The notes beneath the pieces are model-generated. The model was not told the DNA's origin and did no database searches. It saw only the letters and a list, made by a program, of their open reading frames with translations. Position numbers and translations under genes: made by a program. Source: Lophius americanus (taxonomy: Eukaryota > Chordata > Actinopteri > Lophiiformes > Lophiidae). Taken from it: a stretch of DNA of 64,000 nt. Within the stretch, counting starts at the first letter, position 1. Each line of letters starts with the position of its first letter. This document shows, in pieces, positions 23,921-56,900 of this stretch. Where the stretch lies: contig JBBDHG010000459.1 in NCBI GenBank assembly GCA_037951165.1, positions 134,001-198,000 on the forward strand, written 5' to 3'.

Positions 23921-24892
23921 TCACTTCAGCAGAAACCCGTTCTTCAGCTCGTCATCCGTCTCCTGCACCAAACGGGAAACTCCAGTATAAAAAGCTCTGC
24001 CGGCGACTTCCACCACCACCGCCTTAAAGTCTCCACACTTGGTCTCCTGCATCACAAAGACCACACGTACACGCATATGTTTTGTGCTCAGTGGGCTAAG
24101 CAGAGACGCTGAAGTGGAAGGCGCAGGTTACAAGTGGCTACGGAGTGTTTGAGAGATACTCAGAAGGTTTGAGTTATTGCCGGCTTCTAAATTGAACGTC
24201 AACTCGGACAACAATGGAGGAGTGGGCATGAATTAATTGTAAACCTCGGCGGAGGTTTGGGGGTCTCTGAGGGCTTTTCTAGTTTTTCAGGAAACTGACA
24301 AGAAACAACAAAATCTCAACTATATTGGAAGAAAAATGCATCTATACCCGGATTTGTCTCAAACTTCAAACAAAGCAACCCTGACCTTAAAAACTAAATA
24401 ATAATAATAATAATAATGAGGAATATTTCTTTTTTATACGTGAAAAATAGTGAAATATTCCTCTGCATCTGACTCTTCCTTCAGGAGCGGCGGGCAGCCT
24501 GGTACGATTCTCCTGAAGCAGAATAGGGTTCAGTTCTGCTCAAGGACACCTTGACATGAAGATGGTTTTCATCAAACATAATTTCCAGATATCTTCTGGT
24601 CTAAAAGCGAAACACTGGGGATCAAATAAACGTCCATGACACTTAAAAAACAAAACAAAAAAAAACCTCAGTACCTCGACAGCTTTCCCTGTGAACTGGG
24701 ATCCAGTGGTTCCACTCTGAAAGGTCCTGGTCTGATTCAGCTGGATGAGACCTTTGTGGTACTGAAGAGCCACTCGGGCCGTAACACCAGAACCAGTGGG
24801 GCTCCGGTCCACCTGAGAAGAAGTTCACAGCAGTTTAAAAACAAGGTGACGCAGACGCAAATATGCAAATCAGAAATGCTTTGTCCAGTTTC

Positions 24893-24943
<51 letters not shown>

Positions 24944-26931
24944 CTGAGCATCAGCAAACACACAGACGTTGGCGGTGGCATCAGAGGAATAATTATCTTT
25001 GCCGTCGGTGAGGATGGTGCCGTAGCAGAAAGCCAGATCATCACTGACTGGGTGGTGCAACTTCACCTGGGAGAGATAACGTCAGGACTGTTATAGAAAC
25101 TGAAACGTCGTGGAGCAAAGACGACGTCTTTACGTATACTTGTGTTCCTGAAAGGTCTTTTCCGGGGACATTCACAGTTTGGTGGGAAAGGACTTGAGCG
25201 GCCTGCATTGGACTGGAATCAGAACTCAGCACCAGCTGAGAGATGAGCCTCATCCCCCGACATCGGACCTCAGTAATCTCAGATTTCTTCAGCCAGACTC
25301 AAATTCGTAAAGGCCGAATGGCATATATTATAATAATATTGACTACAGGAATGATTTGCATAAAATTTGACCCCAAAGCAGGTTTTGGTTTATCCCAGAG
25401 GTGATTGGTTCTGGTGATGTTACGTGTTTCACAGCATTTTAAATAAAGTCAAATATAATAACAAGCCTTTGGAGGAGTGACATCACCATGTGGATATCGC
25501 TGCCTTTGTTCCTTTCATGTTTCTTTGGGGGTTGGAACTTGGGCCTCAGTGGGCTGAACAGAGACGCTGAAGTGGAGGGTGCAGGAGACGATCGACTACA
25601 GCAGGGGTGTCAAACTCAAATCGCAGAGGGGGTCTAAAATTAAAGATGGAGACCTCATCCTGGGCCGAACAGAACTCAAACTGGCCATTTCTGATCTGAG
25701 GTACGGTGACAATTTTATTCTTATTTTATAGAATTCTGCACTCAAAAAAAAAACAGAATAGAAAATACTCATAGATTAAATTTAAAAGAGAAACGGCTCC
25801 CCCCCCCTTTTTTTTATATAAATGGGTTGTACGTAGTAGACTAATGATTATTGTTCACATAAATGATTAATAAGCTGCTTTAACTCATTAGATATAAAGG
25901 GTATCAGAGACCTGCTGCTTGCCAAATAGTGAGCCCATTTGTCTGTACTGCTAATTTGATATTGCCAAATAGTGATCCACTTTGGTAAATTAAGAGCTAT
26001 GTTATAAGCTGCTTATAAACTTTAACTAACAACTCAAAGTGTGCACAACCTCATTTATAACCCTAATTATAAACCATTAATAAATCCTTTATAAAGGTAG
26101 TCTTATTGTGACCCAGGTCCTCCCTAGGGGGTTTTCCCTGGGATCCATATTACCAACGGATCCAATCTTCGTTGGAGGACTACCTGAGATTTGACAGCAT
26201 TGGTCACGGCGGAGGCTGCGTCCACCAGATCTCGAGTCCTGGACTTGGTCACATCAAGGCCAAACCTCTGGGCGTCTACAAAGGCGTAGAAGGCCCCCCC
26301 GTAGCTGATGTCCACCGTCACGTCGCCAAACCCTTCCACTGCCACCGTCACGTCTGAAAACAGACACTTGTTTTTTTTTAGCCTTGCAGGATATAACGAC
26401 TCCAGAGAAGAGTTCTCGTCCCAGTGAATAAAGTTTGGATCTTCATCTCTTACCTGTAGCAAAAGCAAACGCTGGCACACTGTGAAACCTCACCGCACCG
26501 GTTCTACCGTCCGAGTACTCCACAAACGCCTTCACCACCCCACAGGGACAGTGGACGTTCACTTGTGTCTCCGGCGACTGAGGCTCTTTCACCAGTTTGT
26601 AGTCTACGGCGAAGCGTCCCAGTGCGATGACGGCGTGTCCACACATGGTGCTGTAGCCCTCGTTGTGCATGAACAGAACCCCCAGGTCCGCGTCGGGCAT
26701 CTCGCTGTCCACGATCAAGGCTCCGTACATGTCATAGTGGCCCCGCGGCTCGAACATCAGCACCTTCCTCAGGTGGTCCAGGTGATCCTGGACGTAACGG
26801 CGTTTAGCCAGCACGCTCCCGCCTTTGACTGCTGGGTAACCACTGAGGATGATCCTCAGAGGATGCCCACCGGTGTGCATGTCCACCACAGAGAACCCGT
26901 CTCCCTCATGAGGTGGAAGCTGCAGGTCCAT
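23921..26931 (-). CDS. L3HYPDH: L3HYPDH, trans-3-hydroxy-L-proline dehydratase (complete, 5 exons)
   Basis: It dehydrates trans-3-hydroxy-L-proline to pyrroline-2-carboxylate and belongs to the proline-racemase fold family. Exons in transcription order: 26931-26454, 26353-26184, 25066-24944, 24812-24675, 24046-23921. Total 1035 nt, 344 aa, close to the 354 aa of human. The first catalytic residue is the Cys of EGYSTMCGHAVIALGR. The second active-site position lies in DRSPTGSGVTAR, with Thr where true racemases have Cys, as expected for the dehydratase. Other family blocks are VVDMHTGGHPLRI, LMFEPRGHYDMYGA and the C-terminal NGFLLK. The start at 26931 is preferred because the sequence just upstream (ttcctattacag, AG at 26939-26940) looks like a splice acceptor. 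That places the upstream in-frame ATG (26955) in an intron and implies a non-coding first exon. The ATG context (caaaATGG) is good. Confidence 0.95.
24083..24290 (+). mobile_element. RTE-like LINE/SINE 3'-end repeat, copy 2
   Basis: agcagagacgctgaagtgg..aaggcgcag..agtgtttgagag..tgagttattgccggcttc..caatggaggagtgggcatg, then ggcggaggtttgggg and ctgagggcttttctag. It lies in the last intron of L3HYPDH. A short piece of the same family recurs at about 25540-25600. Confidence 0.6.
24895..24941. repeat. (GT)n microsatellite abutting an L3HYPDH 5' splice site
   Basis: On the gene strand exon 3 ends at 24944 and the intron reads gtaac followed by a CA repeat. The tract occupies over a third of the 131-nt intron 24813-24943. 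Confidence 0.95.
25540..25600 (+). mobile_element. RTE-like repeat, short fragment
   Basis: gtgggctgaacagagacgctgaagtggagggtgcaggagacg matches the start of the copies at 24083 and 36185. It lies in the second intron of L3HYPDH. Confidence 0.5.
25600..25720. mobile_element. hAT-like repeat fragment
   Basis: 'cagcaggggtgtcaaactca' followed by a 'tgggccgaacag' phrase is typical of a widespread vertebrate hAT-derived repeat starting CAGGGGTGTCAAACTC. Only one end was identified. Confidence 0.4.
25850..26120. mobile_element. Palindromic MITE, copy 2 (inverted)
   Basis: It contains 'cttgccaaatagtgagccca', 'attgccaaatagtgatccac' and 'aaatcctttataaaggtagt', the reverse complement of the 20649-20971 interior. 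It lies in the second intron of L3HYPDH, close to exon 2. Confidence 0.7.
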
Positions 26932-27400
26932 TTTGGCGCTGTAATAGGAAAACAAATGTGATTTAAGGCTTTAGGCCACAACAAAACAACAGTTTCACTT
27001 CTGTCATGTTTTTTTTTCATTAATTGGCTCAAAAACAAAAAAAAAAGGAATTCATGTAATGAAAAGTGTCAGGATGGTATTTTTTTAATTTGACATTATG
27101 CTACTAAAATAAATATTTTTCACAACACGAGATCTATTTTTGTCTATTTCTTCTTACCTGACGCAGATAAAATGAAATCGGTGTGAATACATGTTTGTAT
27201 CTGTGTCACGTCGCCTCTATGGAGGATGAAAACTGACATAAGGATCAATAAATCCAGAAAGAAAAATATTTAATTATTCCCCTTTCCATGACCTAGATGT
27301 TTGTATTTATTTATTTACTCTTCTGTCATCTTTCATCCTTCACACCAATCTTTACTATGAGCGCGTGCTCATCGGAAGTGACGCCACATCCTGAGTTGTC
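26932..27400 (-). other. L3HYPDH: L3HYPDH 5' intron/upstream region
   Basis: The gene-strand sequence just before the ATG (tgttttcctattacag) resembles a polypyrimidine tract and acceptor. A non-coding first exon and promoter probably lie in this AT-rich stretch. I cannot place the transcription start. In human, L3HYPDH is flanked by JKAMP, and no JKAMP-like coding sequence is visible here. Confidence 0.4.
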
Positions 27401-27404
27401 ATTC

Positions 27405-27720
27405 ATGCATTTCTTTTGAGTGTTCTATCATAACATGAAGGTAGCGGGTTCGAATCCCCTCCACGTGCCTCTTTGTGGAGTTCGAGTTCTCCTCGTGGGT
27501 TCTTTCCTGGTTCCTCCCACAGTCCGAAAAACATGCAGCATATTTGAATCAGTGACTCTAAATTGTTCGTAGGGCCGAATGAGCGCGTGAATGTTTGTCT
27601 GTCCTGTCTCAATCTGTCACGTGTGATAAACTGGCGTCTCGTCTCAGGTGTCAGCTGGGATAAGGTCCAGCCCCCTCGCGAACATGAACAGAATCCCTCA
27701 AACCACAACGACACTCAGAA
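27405..27720 (+). mobile_element. tRNA-headed SINE with L2-like body
   Basis: A B-box-like gggttcgaatcccc (about 27449-27462) is followed by the common fish sequence 'tgtggagttcgagttctcct', 'ggttcctcccacagtccgaa', 'gactctaaattgttcgtag' and 'gtcagctgggataaggtcca'. Fragments of the same family are at 19165-19240, 43730-43815 and 56635-56790. Confidence 0.65.
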
Positions 27721-28124
27721 ACACCCACGATCACATGTCCTACCGATCACTGGATCTTCTCCAAGGAAGATTCTCCCAATCCGCTGCCGTCCAGACTTTC
27801 CCTGAAGTAGAACTTTCTGGACCTTGAGCGGGTCTGCAGGCAGAGAGAGTTCTGCGTCCCTGCTGACGTCACTCACCAGCGCCGCCTGCTGCTTCGATGG
27901 ACCCTCTAATTCATCTTCTTTTTCCTTTCTTTCTTCACCTGCGCTTTAAAAACTTCTCTTTCCTCATGGCTGGACTCAAACACATTTTTATCTCAATACA
28001 GTTTCCCCCGATTTAATAAACACACAAAAATATAATGGAATAATGCGAACGACTCTGGAAACTTGAAACTCAAGTATCACAACATGAAGGAATGACAGGC
28101 CTTCATTCATCTTCATCAACGTTC

Positions 28125-28710
28125 ATACTGGACATTCATTCATTCATTTATTTTCATTAACGTTCATACTGGACATTCATTCCTTCATTCATCTTCATCA
28201 GCGTTCATACTGGACATTCATTCATTCATTTATTTTCATTAACGTTCATACTGGACATTCACTCATTCATTTATTTTCATTAACGTTCATACTGGACATT
28301 CATTCATTCATTTATTTTCATTAACGTTCATACTGGACATTCATTCATTCATTCATTTTCATTAACGTTCATACTGGACATTCATTCATTCATTTATTTT
28401 CATTAACGTTCATACTGGACATTCGTTCATTCATTTCTATTAACCGTTCATACTGGACAGTCATCCATTCATTCTTTCATTCATTTTTCTTTCATTCGTT
28501 CATTTTCTTTAACCGCTCATAGAATTTTTAATTCATTCATTTTCACTAACCATTCATACTTGACATTCATTCATTAATTTTCTTTGACCGTTCATACTTG
28601 ACATTCATTCATTTTGTTTAACCGTTAATATTTGACATTCATTCATCTCTTTTCTTTAACTGCTCATACAAGAATTCATTCATTTATTCATTCTTTTTAA
28701 CCATTCATCG
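28125..28710. repeat. Minisatellite, about 41-bp unit (ttcattaacgttcatactgg)
   Basis: Roughly ten or more units of a core 'ttcattaacgttcatactgg' plus 'acattcattcattcattta', well conserved at 28130-28430 and decaying to 28710. Located between L3HYPDH and KCNH5. Confidence 0.93.
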
Positions 28711-28754
28711 TTCATTCATTGAACCTTCGGCATACAAACTTTTTTCTCTGATCC

Positions 28755-29015
28755 CGTCGCTTCTTGTGACGTCATATTATTGCGACTACAGTGTCCTGTT
28801 TACATAGCGCATGTCTTTTACTCCATTGAGTGAGATGACTTAAAGGCTATTTTCATCATGATTGTTTTAATTATAACAAGAAATGACATAAATTAAACTG
28901 GTAAGCATTATTTAAAAAAAATAAGAAAATAAATAGCGCATCCGAACACCTATTATCCTTGACGTCATATTGCTGCGACTACAGGGTCCTGTTTGCATAG
29001 CGCATCCAAACACTC
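28755..29015. repeat. Two near-identical about 50-bp copies with TGACGTCA
   Basis: tgacgtcatattattgcgac..tacagtgtcctgtttacatagcgcat (about 28768) and tgacgtcatattgctgcgac..tacagggtcctgtttgcatagcgcat (about 28960) are about 190 bp apart. Each includes a full cAMP-response-element-like palindrome. Confidence 0.75.
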
Positions 29016-30754
29016 CTCAAGATACTACTGAATCAAACGTTTTAAAATAAGTAATCTAAGCATACTTTTAATTTTTCACATGAAGTTTCTAAGATAAACA
29101 ACCAGTAGCTTCACTGATGCCCGTGATAATAACACAACATCTTTTGCTCACAAATGTTGCTTTGACTTACCTGTGCCTGCATGAACGCACCTGTGAGAGA
29201 TCTCTGCTGCAGTTTTCACTGCTTTCCATTCAGATAAGACCTGCATCGCAATAACCGAGCAGGCCAAACAACAGACGATGAGCAGGCATCAATTTTCTTG
29301 ATTCATTTTACTGTTCATAACTTCCCTGAAGGCATGCATGTTCATTAATATATCTTAAAATAATACTGATTAAACTAGCAGTCACGTGCTTACATCCCAA
29401 CATTTCACTCTCAAAAGATTTGCAGTCACACAGAAAAAGAGAAAACGTCATAGATTCATAATGTTGACCATGCTGCTTGCTCATGCACATCATTTTAACA
29501 GAGGAAAAGAAAAGCAGTAGTTTGCATAATAAAGAGTCTCAGTCAAAGATCTCAAAGTGTGACTTGCATTAAGACAATATTTCCCCATTTCAAATTAGAC
29601 AAAAGCACTAAAAACCAATCCAAAATACCTGAGCGAGAGGCAGGAATAAATAGCAAGTTATAAATATCCCTTTTAAGAGTCACATCCTGTTCAAGGAAAA
29701 TAAATCTTTCAAAGCTAAACTGAGACGATGATCATTCACGATATAAAACCTTTGAGTAATCTGCTAATATCGTGTTCCTATCCCTATTTGTACATGCAGG
29801 ACGATCGAAGCTTAACGTTTTTCAGTAGCTCATAAAAGGGCTGCATAGTGTGGAGTTTCTATCAGGAAACAGACTGTGAGGATTCAGAGTGAGGCTCTAG
29901 CTTCATAAGGCACAACACTTTCAAATGTGTGGAGTCACAAATCTAAGCTTTGACTCCAAAGATTGAAAAAAATATATTTATGTATTTACATAGGAGCTTT
30001 GAATCAATCATTTCCCTTCGTGCCATGTCTCCTAAAAGAACGTCTTGTGTGTTTTCCATTTAGTGACTGAGTGGCGGGAGGCTGTTGTGAAGCGTTCCCA
30101 TCTTAGAACTCCTAAAGGTCCTGCCCAGAAAACCTCAGTCCAGTACAAGTATGCAAGTTTTACAAGAAAAATATACTGTAAGTATCAAAAGTAGTACTCT
30201 CAGCGTTTTACTCTCATTTAGGATGATTGTGGGATTTATCTTTTCATAAGTCAGCTCTGTTTGTTTTACTTTTTTTTTAAATATTTGTGACATTTACATA
30301 CGTTTTTGAGAATATTTGTTTATCCTAAGGAGTATGAGAATTTTCTCAACCCACAAAAACAAACACAAAAACAAACACTTAATCAGAAAACATTCTAAAC
30401 TATTATAAGAGAGTGAATAGTTGTCACTGAACAGAGAGGGAGTATGAAAGATCGTAATCTGAAAATAAACTACAGCTGTCCACCCGACCCGGAAACAGCA
30501 GAAGAAAAATGAAGGTCTCTTTTGAAGACAGACTAACTTCTCCCTGCATGACGACGTCTTTGAATCGTTTGTTGTTGTTGTTGTTCCTTAAAGCATAAAC
30601 AGCACCTGAAGATGTCACATACTTTTCAAATCAATCCCTTTGTCTGTGTCTTTAAAGGTGAGGTGGAGGGAATCTGCATGCAGTCAAGTGTTTAATGCGA
30701 CAGGAGCCACTGGCCGTCCTGCAGGACCGGAAACTCTTGGTCGTGACCCAAACG
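29016..30754 (-). other. KCNH5: KCNH5 3' flank and probable 3' UTR
   Basis: There is no coding frame in this AT-rich stretch after the KCNH5 stop. An ATTAAA variant signal on the gene strand at 30691-30696 is only about 60 bases after the stop, and I cannot confirm the true poly(A) site. A short (gtt)n run is at about 30570. Confidence 0.5.
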
Positions 30755-52023
<21,269 letters not shown>

Positions 52024-52867
52024 TATGAGGGTTCGGGACAGACACTCAGAACTGTCCGGTTGCGGTGCTGATGTGAACTAGAGCCCTCAGCTCTCTGCCC
52101 CACACCAGAGGAACGTAGACCACAACAGTCAAGTTAGCCGGAAGCACTTCCGGGAATAGGAGTAAAAAATAGAAGTCTCATTACAAAGTGTGACGTCTCC
52201 GTTTATGTTTTTGTTTTTTCTAATACTCGTTAATGTGGAATATTATTCAATTAACTTGAGTTAAGTTCCTATTTTTATAGCACATTCAGATAAACGCTCT
52301 TTAAAATACATAAGAAGCTAAATTGAAGTTATGGTTAAGTCAATATTTTAAATTGTGTCTTACTTTCGCACCAAATCTGTTTTAAACATATGTGGAATAA
52401 GATAAGATTTTTTGCATAGTTCTGATTATTCATTTCTAAATCCTGTTCCGGTTTTTATACCAATTAAAATAAATTTCAGAATTTTATTTTGAAGGAAAGA
52501 CTGCAACTGTTCTGATGTTTTCTGCTGTATAATTTCTAGTTTGACATACACGGAGTATCGGAATTTTAAATCAACAACTTATTTTTATATTTTGCTTTTG
52601 AGTAATTTTCTTAATAGTCTATAGTTGTAATAAAATCGCCTACGACTGTCCTTTTTATCATACAGACCTAAAAACCTGCCTAATTAGTGTTTTATTTTTT
52701 TTATGTTTATCAGTTTGTGCGTTTATATCACAAGCATAGTGCATTGTTAAAAATGAATTATTCTGTACCATATAAAGTCATCTAATTAAATAAGCTTACT
52801 TTTTTGGAAATAAGCTCCCCTTTTAAAAAATGAAGGGCTTCCTGTATGCTCAGACAAATCACTACTG

Positions 52868-52908
<41 letters not shown>
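52868..52908. repeat. (AAT)n microsatellite
   Basis: About 13 AAT units. Confidence 0.93.
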
Positions 52909-52910
<2 letters not shown>

Positions 52911-53060
52911 TTGACAGGATGGAAGTATTGAGTTTTCTAACAGAAAAGAATCACTAGATAATTTTAAAATTTTGTATTTGATCCGGAAATTAAAGTCTTC
53001 TAATTGGGTATAATTTATTGTGTACTATCTTGTTTAAGTCAATTTACCTGAAACGTCACC

Positions 53061-53282
53061 ATGGAATTATTTTTTGAAGAAATAACTGATTTCTTTAACG
53101 CTGTTAATTTATTAAAGCTCCAGCAGGGGTGCTATTTGAATATTTTGGACATTGACCGACTAATAGTTAAACGAAGAAGAAGAGCGGAAACGAGAACCAA
53201 AGATCCTCTACAGAAAGAGATGACCCATTACGAGCTGCGCCGGATTTATGGAATAATAAACATCTTATTTACATTGTACTGA
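53061..53282 (+). CDS. Small unidentified ORF, 73 codons, with strong start context
   Basis: I do not recognise this frame. It starts in a near-perfect Kozak context (cgtcaccATGGaa) and begins MELFFEEITDFFNAVNLL. It has a basic stretch, KRRRRAETRTK, and ends ELRRIYGIINILFTLY. An AATAAA lies about 50 bases past the stop (around 53330). It is between the divergent KCNH5 and SGPP1 genes. It could be a chance frame in AT-rich DNA, a relic of a transposon or retrocopy, or a real short peptide gene. Only conservation or transcript data can decide. Confidence 0.25.
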   Translation: MELFFEEITDFFNAVNLLKLQQGCYLNILDIDRLIVKRRRRAETRTKDPLQKEMTHYELRRIYGIINILFTLY

Positions 53283-53962
53283 GCATTTGTCTACATCAAA
53301 TAATGCAACATTATGCATGCAAGATTTAAAATAAATTATTTCTTTGTACCAAGTATTTCCATCTGCTTATGTCTACTAAATTAACAAACTTGGTCAGATT
53401 TCAGGAGTCTTCCGGCGAGGCTGTAGCAAATCGAGATATCGCGAGATTTATCTGCACAGACATGTTATCCTGTAGATTTGAAGTATAATACACTTTTTTT
53501 TGAATTACTTATATGACCTAGTCAATGTTATGCATATTATGTAGCCATTTGTCCTCATAGGTAGCTTGGGCACTAAAAATCGCGATTTTGGGTGCCAAAA
53601 TCACGTAACACAGATACAGGAAATGCCTCTCCAGTGAGCCATCTCCTTTATTGACACTCTTTAATGTAACGGCCTGACGCAGTTATTAGGTGGCTGCGTG
53701 CATTAGGATCCAATGTGCTGTAATGTTTAACTGTAACGGACTTTGGATGCTGTCGTCCAAACCTCCACGCTGCTATTCAAGGTCTTCGGCATGCTGTTAG
53801 CAGGTATTCTTCGCCTGTAAGCGCTCCGTGCTCTGAGCTAGGCGATTATTTCGTCGAGAGGAATGCACCGAGCTGCACTTCTCTTTAAGCCCACCGGATG
53901 AACATGAACATTTCTATGTCGGAGCAGTGCTGTGTGATTTAAATTAACCCTTTTTTGAAGTC

Positions 53963-56900
53963 ATGGCGAGCAACTTTGTGAAGACTTTTGTACAAATATG
54001 TAATTATCTTCAAGAGCCCCGCCATGTAGCGAGGTTCCAACATTTCTGCGGCGTTAAAGGGACGTTTCCGGTCAAACCGACCAGGCTGGATGGCGGACAG
54101 TCAGAGCCGGACCGTCCCGGCCTGAGGAGGAGGGTCCAGGGCTCAGACGTCAGTGTTGGGAACGGAGCCGCCGGGGATGCGACCACGCCGCAGGTTAACG
54201 GGCTGCAGGGTGACTTCAGGCCTGATGGCTCATCATCATCATCATCAGCAGCAGCAGCAGACACCACGAAGGCGAAACCCCTCCGCAGGAACTCCCTGAC
54301 GGGGGATGTGGGCCAAGAGTTCCTGGTCCACAACAAGTTTCTGTTTTACCTCTTCACGTTTGGGACCGAGCTGGGCAACGAGATGTTCTTCATCGTTTTC
54401 TTCCCATTCCTGTTCTGGAACGTGGACGCCCTGGTCAGCCGGAGACTCATCATCGTCTGGGCCTGGAACCTGTTCGTGGGACAGTCCACCAAGGATATGG
54501 TCCGCTGGTCCCGGCCGGCGTCCCCCCCGGTGGTGAAGGTGGAGGTCTTCTACAACTCCGAGTACAGCATGCCCTCCACCCACGCCATGACGGGCACAGC
54601 CATCCCCTTTTGTCTCCTCATGCTGACCTACGGCCGATGGCAGGTGAGAAAAACACCTCACTATTCCACACATGCATCGAGATAAAGTTGTGGAATGCAG
54701 TCAGACATTCCAGGAGTGTTGATAGAATCCTTCTGAGAGCAGAGGAGACACATGTAGGGATGGATTCCCAAATACTTCGGAACCCCCACCCCCTCAGGTC
54801 TGACCCAAACATTCCACAACCCTTATTTTATAATTATCTTCTTGTTGATTAATAATCCAAATTGCCATACGTTGTGTTTAGTCACTTATTTTGCTTTAAG
54901 ACGCAGTGTTCATAAATGCACCGGTTCCTGTTTTACTGGGTCTGGGGAGGATTTGTGACGGTTCTGCCTTCATGGACAGGATATCCTGCAGGAAATCATT
55001 CAGTTGAGGTGGCCTGAAACCCTGATCCATATTCATCACGTGTGAAGAAGCACTAATGCTTTGTTTTCTTTCTTAAAAAAGTTTATTAATCTTCTTCATT
55101 TCCAGTTGGAGACCCCAAACTCAAATGATGACGTCACTTATAGTTTTACCCATGATGCCCTGGCGGAAAAAGTCAAAATGCGTTTTATTTTTTAGGCTTA
55201 CACTTTATTTTTTATTCCAACTGATTTTAATTGATTTGCATTTAAATTACACAAACACATTTTAATAGTTACTTAAACGCAGCAGGATACACGCACAAAG
55301 AGCGGGAGGAACAATGGAGCGTTAATCCGACCTTTAGGATGAACGGATCACTTCGCACATCTCATGCGTTTGACTACAAAATGCCCCCACAGAGCTCCTC
55401 TGGTGCCGTTCTTCCTCATGTTTCCTTGAAGAAGAACTCAGTGGTCGGCCTTGACTCACGAGATAGGAACGTTGTTTTAATAACCCCCTGGAATAGTGGC
55501 CTGACTCGCCAAGGACAGACCCCTGCAGTTTCAAATGAGGTGAGAAAAAACATTTGTCCTTGTAGATCTACATCAAGTCCAGAGTTCCAAGAAAACACGC
55601 AGGGCAACTGACTCTTTAAGAAATAAAAGAGTCACATGACATTTTGTTTCTCTACATTCCGTTGGTTAAAAGCTGGGTAAGTCCGGCCAAAAGATGTGAA
55701 AAGGCTCAGGCTGCCTGAAAGTCGCTATTAATCCTGTCGTAAAGCTGTCGACACCTAACTCTGTCTTTCCCAGACGTATATATGAGGCGTGAAGAAGTGG
55801 AATCTAAGAATCGCCCTATAAAAAAAAACGACTCAACTCTTTAGCAGCTCGTCTCACTGGACACTTTGAAAAAATAAATGATTATGACGTGGAAGCAACA
55901 GCGTCTCTGGCTGTTTTGATTTTATGATCAACAATTTGTTCCTTGCTTTATTTATGAATAAATCCCTGCGAGACTTAAGACATTCTCACGAGTCTTTTAG
56001 TGCTAATCATCAAACGTAACCTAGGCGCAGCCTCGCTGGCGTGCCTGCACACCTCCTGCAGTGACCTTTGCATGGATTATTTCAAAGATATCAGCTCTAT
56101 ATCTTCTAAATGGACTATGCTCTGGGTTTTTTTTTTCTTCTTCAAAGCTAGATTTTCCACTGACATTGAATTATCCTGGAAAAATAAGGGCTCAGGCTCC
56201 CAGCGGCAAATCTACTGCAATCGTCCAAACGTGCAAGAAAATCTAATTGCGCCCGTGGGAGGATGTTGGTTCTCAAAATGACGTGGGGTCAGGAGGACTG
56301 CTGGGGCTTTGCTCTCAGAAGAAAAACCAACAAATGTCCGATCTGAAGTCAGTGACGAGAGTTTTTCTCGCAATTTAAAGGCCACACCGTAGAGAATGCG
56401 TCTATAAATAGACCTGTCACAACGCATTCACGCTAGGGATGCTCTGATTGGCTCTGACATCATTCACACGTTCATCAGCGTTCCCCGCGCAGCAGCGTTC
56501 CTTCTCATCATCATCAGTCAAATGTCATTGAATCCGATAACAAACATAGGTGGAAGGATTAGGGAACAGAGGTGGGGGTGGAGGGTCCCCCCCCAGCCAT
56601 GGACAGGAAGTAGAATGATTCTTCGTCTACCATTCATTTATTTCCTTATTCGTAACCGTTTATCCTGTTCAGGGTTTGTGGGGACTGGGTCCTATCCCAG
56701 CTGACATTGTGCTAGAGTAAGGGCACACACAGTGTAGCCAGTTCATCACAGAGACGGACCCCCCCCCCCAAACACCGTAGAACCCAAAACAAAACAAACC
56801 ACTTAACTTACAAACAATGACATTGAATTCCAAATTAGATCTGTTAATTCCTCGGCTTGAGACACTTCACGAAATGTTTGAGGCCGTGAGGTCATGAGCT

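Larger units (their letters stand above)
52024..53962. other. Divergent intergenic region between KCNH5 and SGPP1
   Basis: About 1.9 kb containing both promoters, an (AAT)n run (52868-52908) and a small ORF (53061-53282). The last 300 bases before the SGPP1 ATG are more GC-rich and probably hold its 5' UTR and promoter. I could not assign a specific core promoter element. Confidence 0.6.

Noticed and set aside
26932..26955. Upstream in-frame ATG (26955) as the L3HYPDH start
   Set aside because: A polypyrimidine tract and AG acceptor separate it from the 26931 ATG, so it is probably intronic; the family alignment begins at or after 26931.
27440..27470. tRNA gene suggested by gggttcgaatcccc
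   Set aside because: Only the B-box-like part is present, with no cloverleaf around it. The following sequence is the body of a common fish SINE.
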